Source: Fimbriimonadaceae bacterium
GTDB lineage: Bacteria; Armatimonadota; Fimbriimonadia; Fimbriimonadales; Fimbriimonadaceae
Reading direction: 5' to 3'
Length of the DNA: 6,163 nt
NCBI GenBank assembly: GCA_014380605.1
Contig: JACMJO010000565.1
Coordinates: 1-6,163 of the forward strand
Every line of letters starts with the position of its first letter. Within the stretch, counting starts at the first letter, position 1. The notes under the pieces are model-generated. The model made no database searches and was not told the origin of the DNA. It saw only the letters and a list, made by a program, of their open reading frames with translations. The position numbers and the translations under genes were made by a program. Shown one piece after another: positions 5,721-6,163 of this stretch.

Positions 5721-5752
5721 AACAAACCGCGACGTCGTCCAACTAATCAGTT

Positions 5753-6163
5753 GTGAAGCCACTGGTCTGCATTTGTTCGATTCTATTGTCAGCATGGGGC
5801 CATTCGAACGATGGGTGGGTTGGCTCCACTGGGGCTCCGCGGATTGAAGGCAAGCATCCAACCATCAGCATGGTGGACGAGGTGATTCACATCCGCATCG
5901 GGAAAACCGAGATGACGGCTGATTGTCGCTTCACGTTTCGAAACGAGGGGAAAGCCGCCTCAGTAAGGATTGGCTTTCCCGACGTCTACGGCAACTCTGA
6001 AGCTAGCGACAAGCCAAGGTCCGTTTACAAGTCGTTTGCCTCCTATGTGGATGGCAAGCGGGTTCCCACGAAGTTTGTGACCACATCGAATCCAAACAAC
6101 TGGCAGGTTAAGACAGTTCGATTCGGAAGAGGCCAGACGCGAAAGGTACGAAACCTCTATCGC
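5753..6163 (+). CDS. Predicted secreted protein of unknown function, 5' part (3' end outside window)
   Basis: The frame is open from the GTG at 5753 to the window end (137 codons) and is preceded by an in-frame stop at 5744. The first residues, MKPLVCICSILLSAWG, look like a signal peptide, possibly a lipoprotein-like one because of the cysteines, though no clean lipobox is seen. Export is therefore predicted. Next comes GWVGSTGAPRIEGKHPTISM, then a beta-rich stretch: VDEVIHIRIGKTEMTADCRF, TFRNEGKAASVRIGFPDVYG, and SYVDGKRVPTKF. The pattern of a strand, then F.F.N.G...VR.GFP, then YVDGK recalls immunoglobulin-like, DUF4424-type secreted domains, a weak resemblance only. It lies 32 nt after the YeiH-type gene with no Shine-Dalgarno. 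An internal ATG at 5870 is a poorer start because it loses the signal peptide. Confidence 0.72.
   Translation, partial: MKPLVCICSILLSAWGHSNDGWVGSTGAPRIEGKHPTISMVDEVIHIRIGKTEMTADCRFTFRNEGKAASVRIGFPDVYGNSEASDKPRSVYKSFASYVDGKRVPTKFVTTSNPNNWQVKTVRFGRGQTRKVRNLYR

Noticed and set aside
5741..5752. AACT....AGTT inverted repeat just before the GTG at 5753, as an operator or -10 box
   Set aside because: Four-base arms are expected by chance, and it does not match the TANNNT or GATAAT pattern at the right distance.

Overview
This is a compact, moderately GC-rich bacterial chromosomal stretch with eight protein-coding genes, two of them cut by the window ends. No tRNA, rRNA, CRISPR array, insertion sequence or phage gene is visible. 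The lineage is an inference only. The mix of functionally unrelated one-domain genes, GTG and TTG starts, a helical-plus-DUF433 protein, and -10-like boxes placed directly on start codons would fit Armatimonadota (Fimbriimonadia-like). No marker gene here proves it.

Left part (1-2036, + strand): the 3' end of a five-bladed beta-propeller glycosidase (GH43/GH32 type), a SPOUT/TrmH-family RNA 2'-O-methyltransferase joined to it by an ATGA overlap, and, 9 nt further, a membrane-anchored or exported protein that looks like a divergent NlpC/P60-type cysteine hydrolase. Tight spacing suggests one transcript, although the functions are unrelated.

Middle part (2130-3646, - strand): a membrane-anchored alpha/beta hydrolase with a TTG start and a good Shine-Dalgarno, followed 110 nt downstream by a soluble protein with a C-terminal DUF433 (antitoxin-like) domain. 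A stem-loop without a U-tract lies where the two convergent gene groups meet.

Right part (3711-6163, + strand): an ASCH/PUA-like small protein, a LURP-one-related (YxjI/tubby-like) protein, a YeiH/UPF0324 family transporter, and the start of a predicted secreted protein beginning at a GTG. The ASCH and LURP-one genes are each preceded, within 3-5 nt of the start codon, by the same 11-mer CGATAATAGGC. It contains a -10-like GATAAT, suggesting leaderless or near-leaderless transcripts. The first copy lies back-to-back with a TATAAC on the other strand, giving a compact divergent promoter candidate for the ASCH gene and the alpha/beta hydrolase.

The most distinctive structural signal is in the YeiH-type gene: an in-frame GGGCGGA heptamer repeat that also forms five evenly spaced GGG runs, a canonical G-quadruplex pattern. 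It encodes a charged loop between membrane segments, and one unit of gain or loss would truncate the transporter. I do not see a clear new defence or biosynthetic system. The promoter architecture, the G-rich heptamer tract and the uncharacterised cysteine-hydrolase-like protein most merit a second look.
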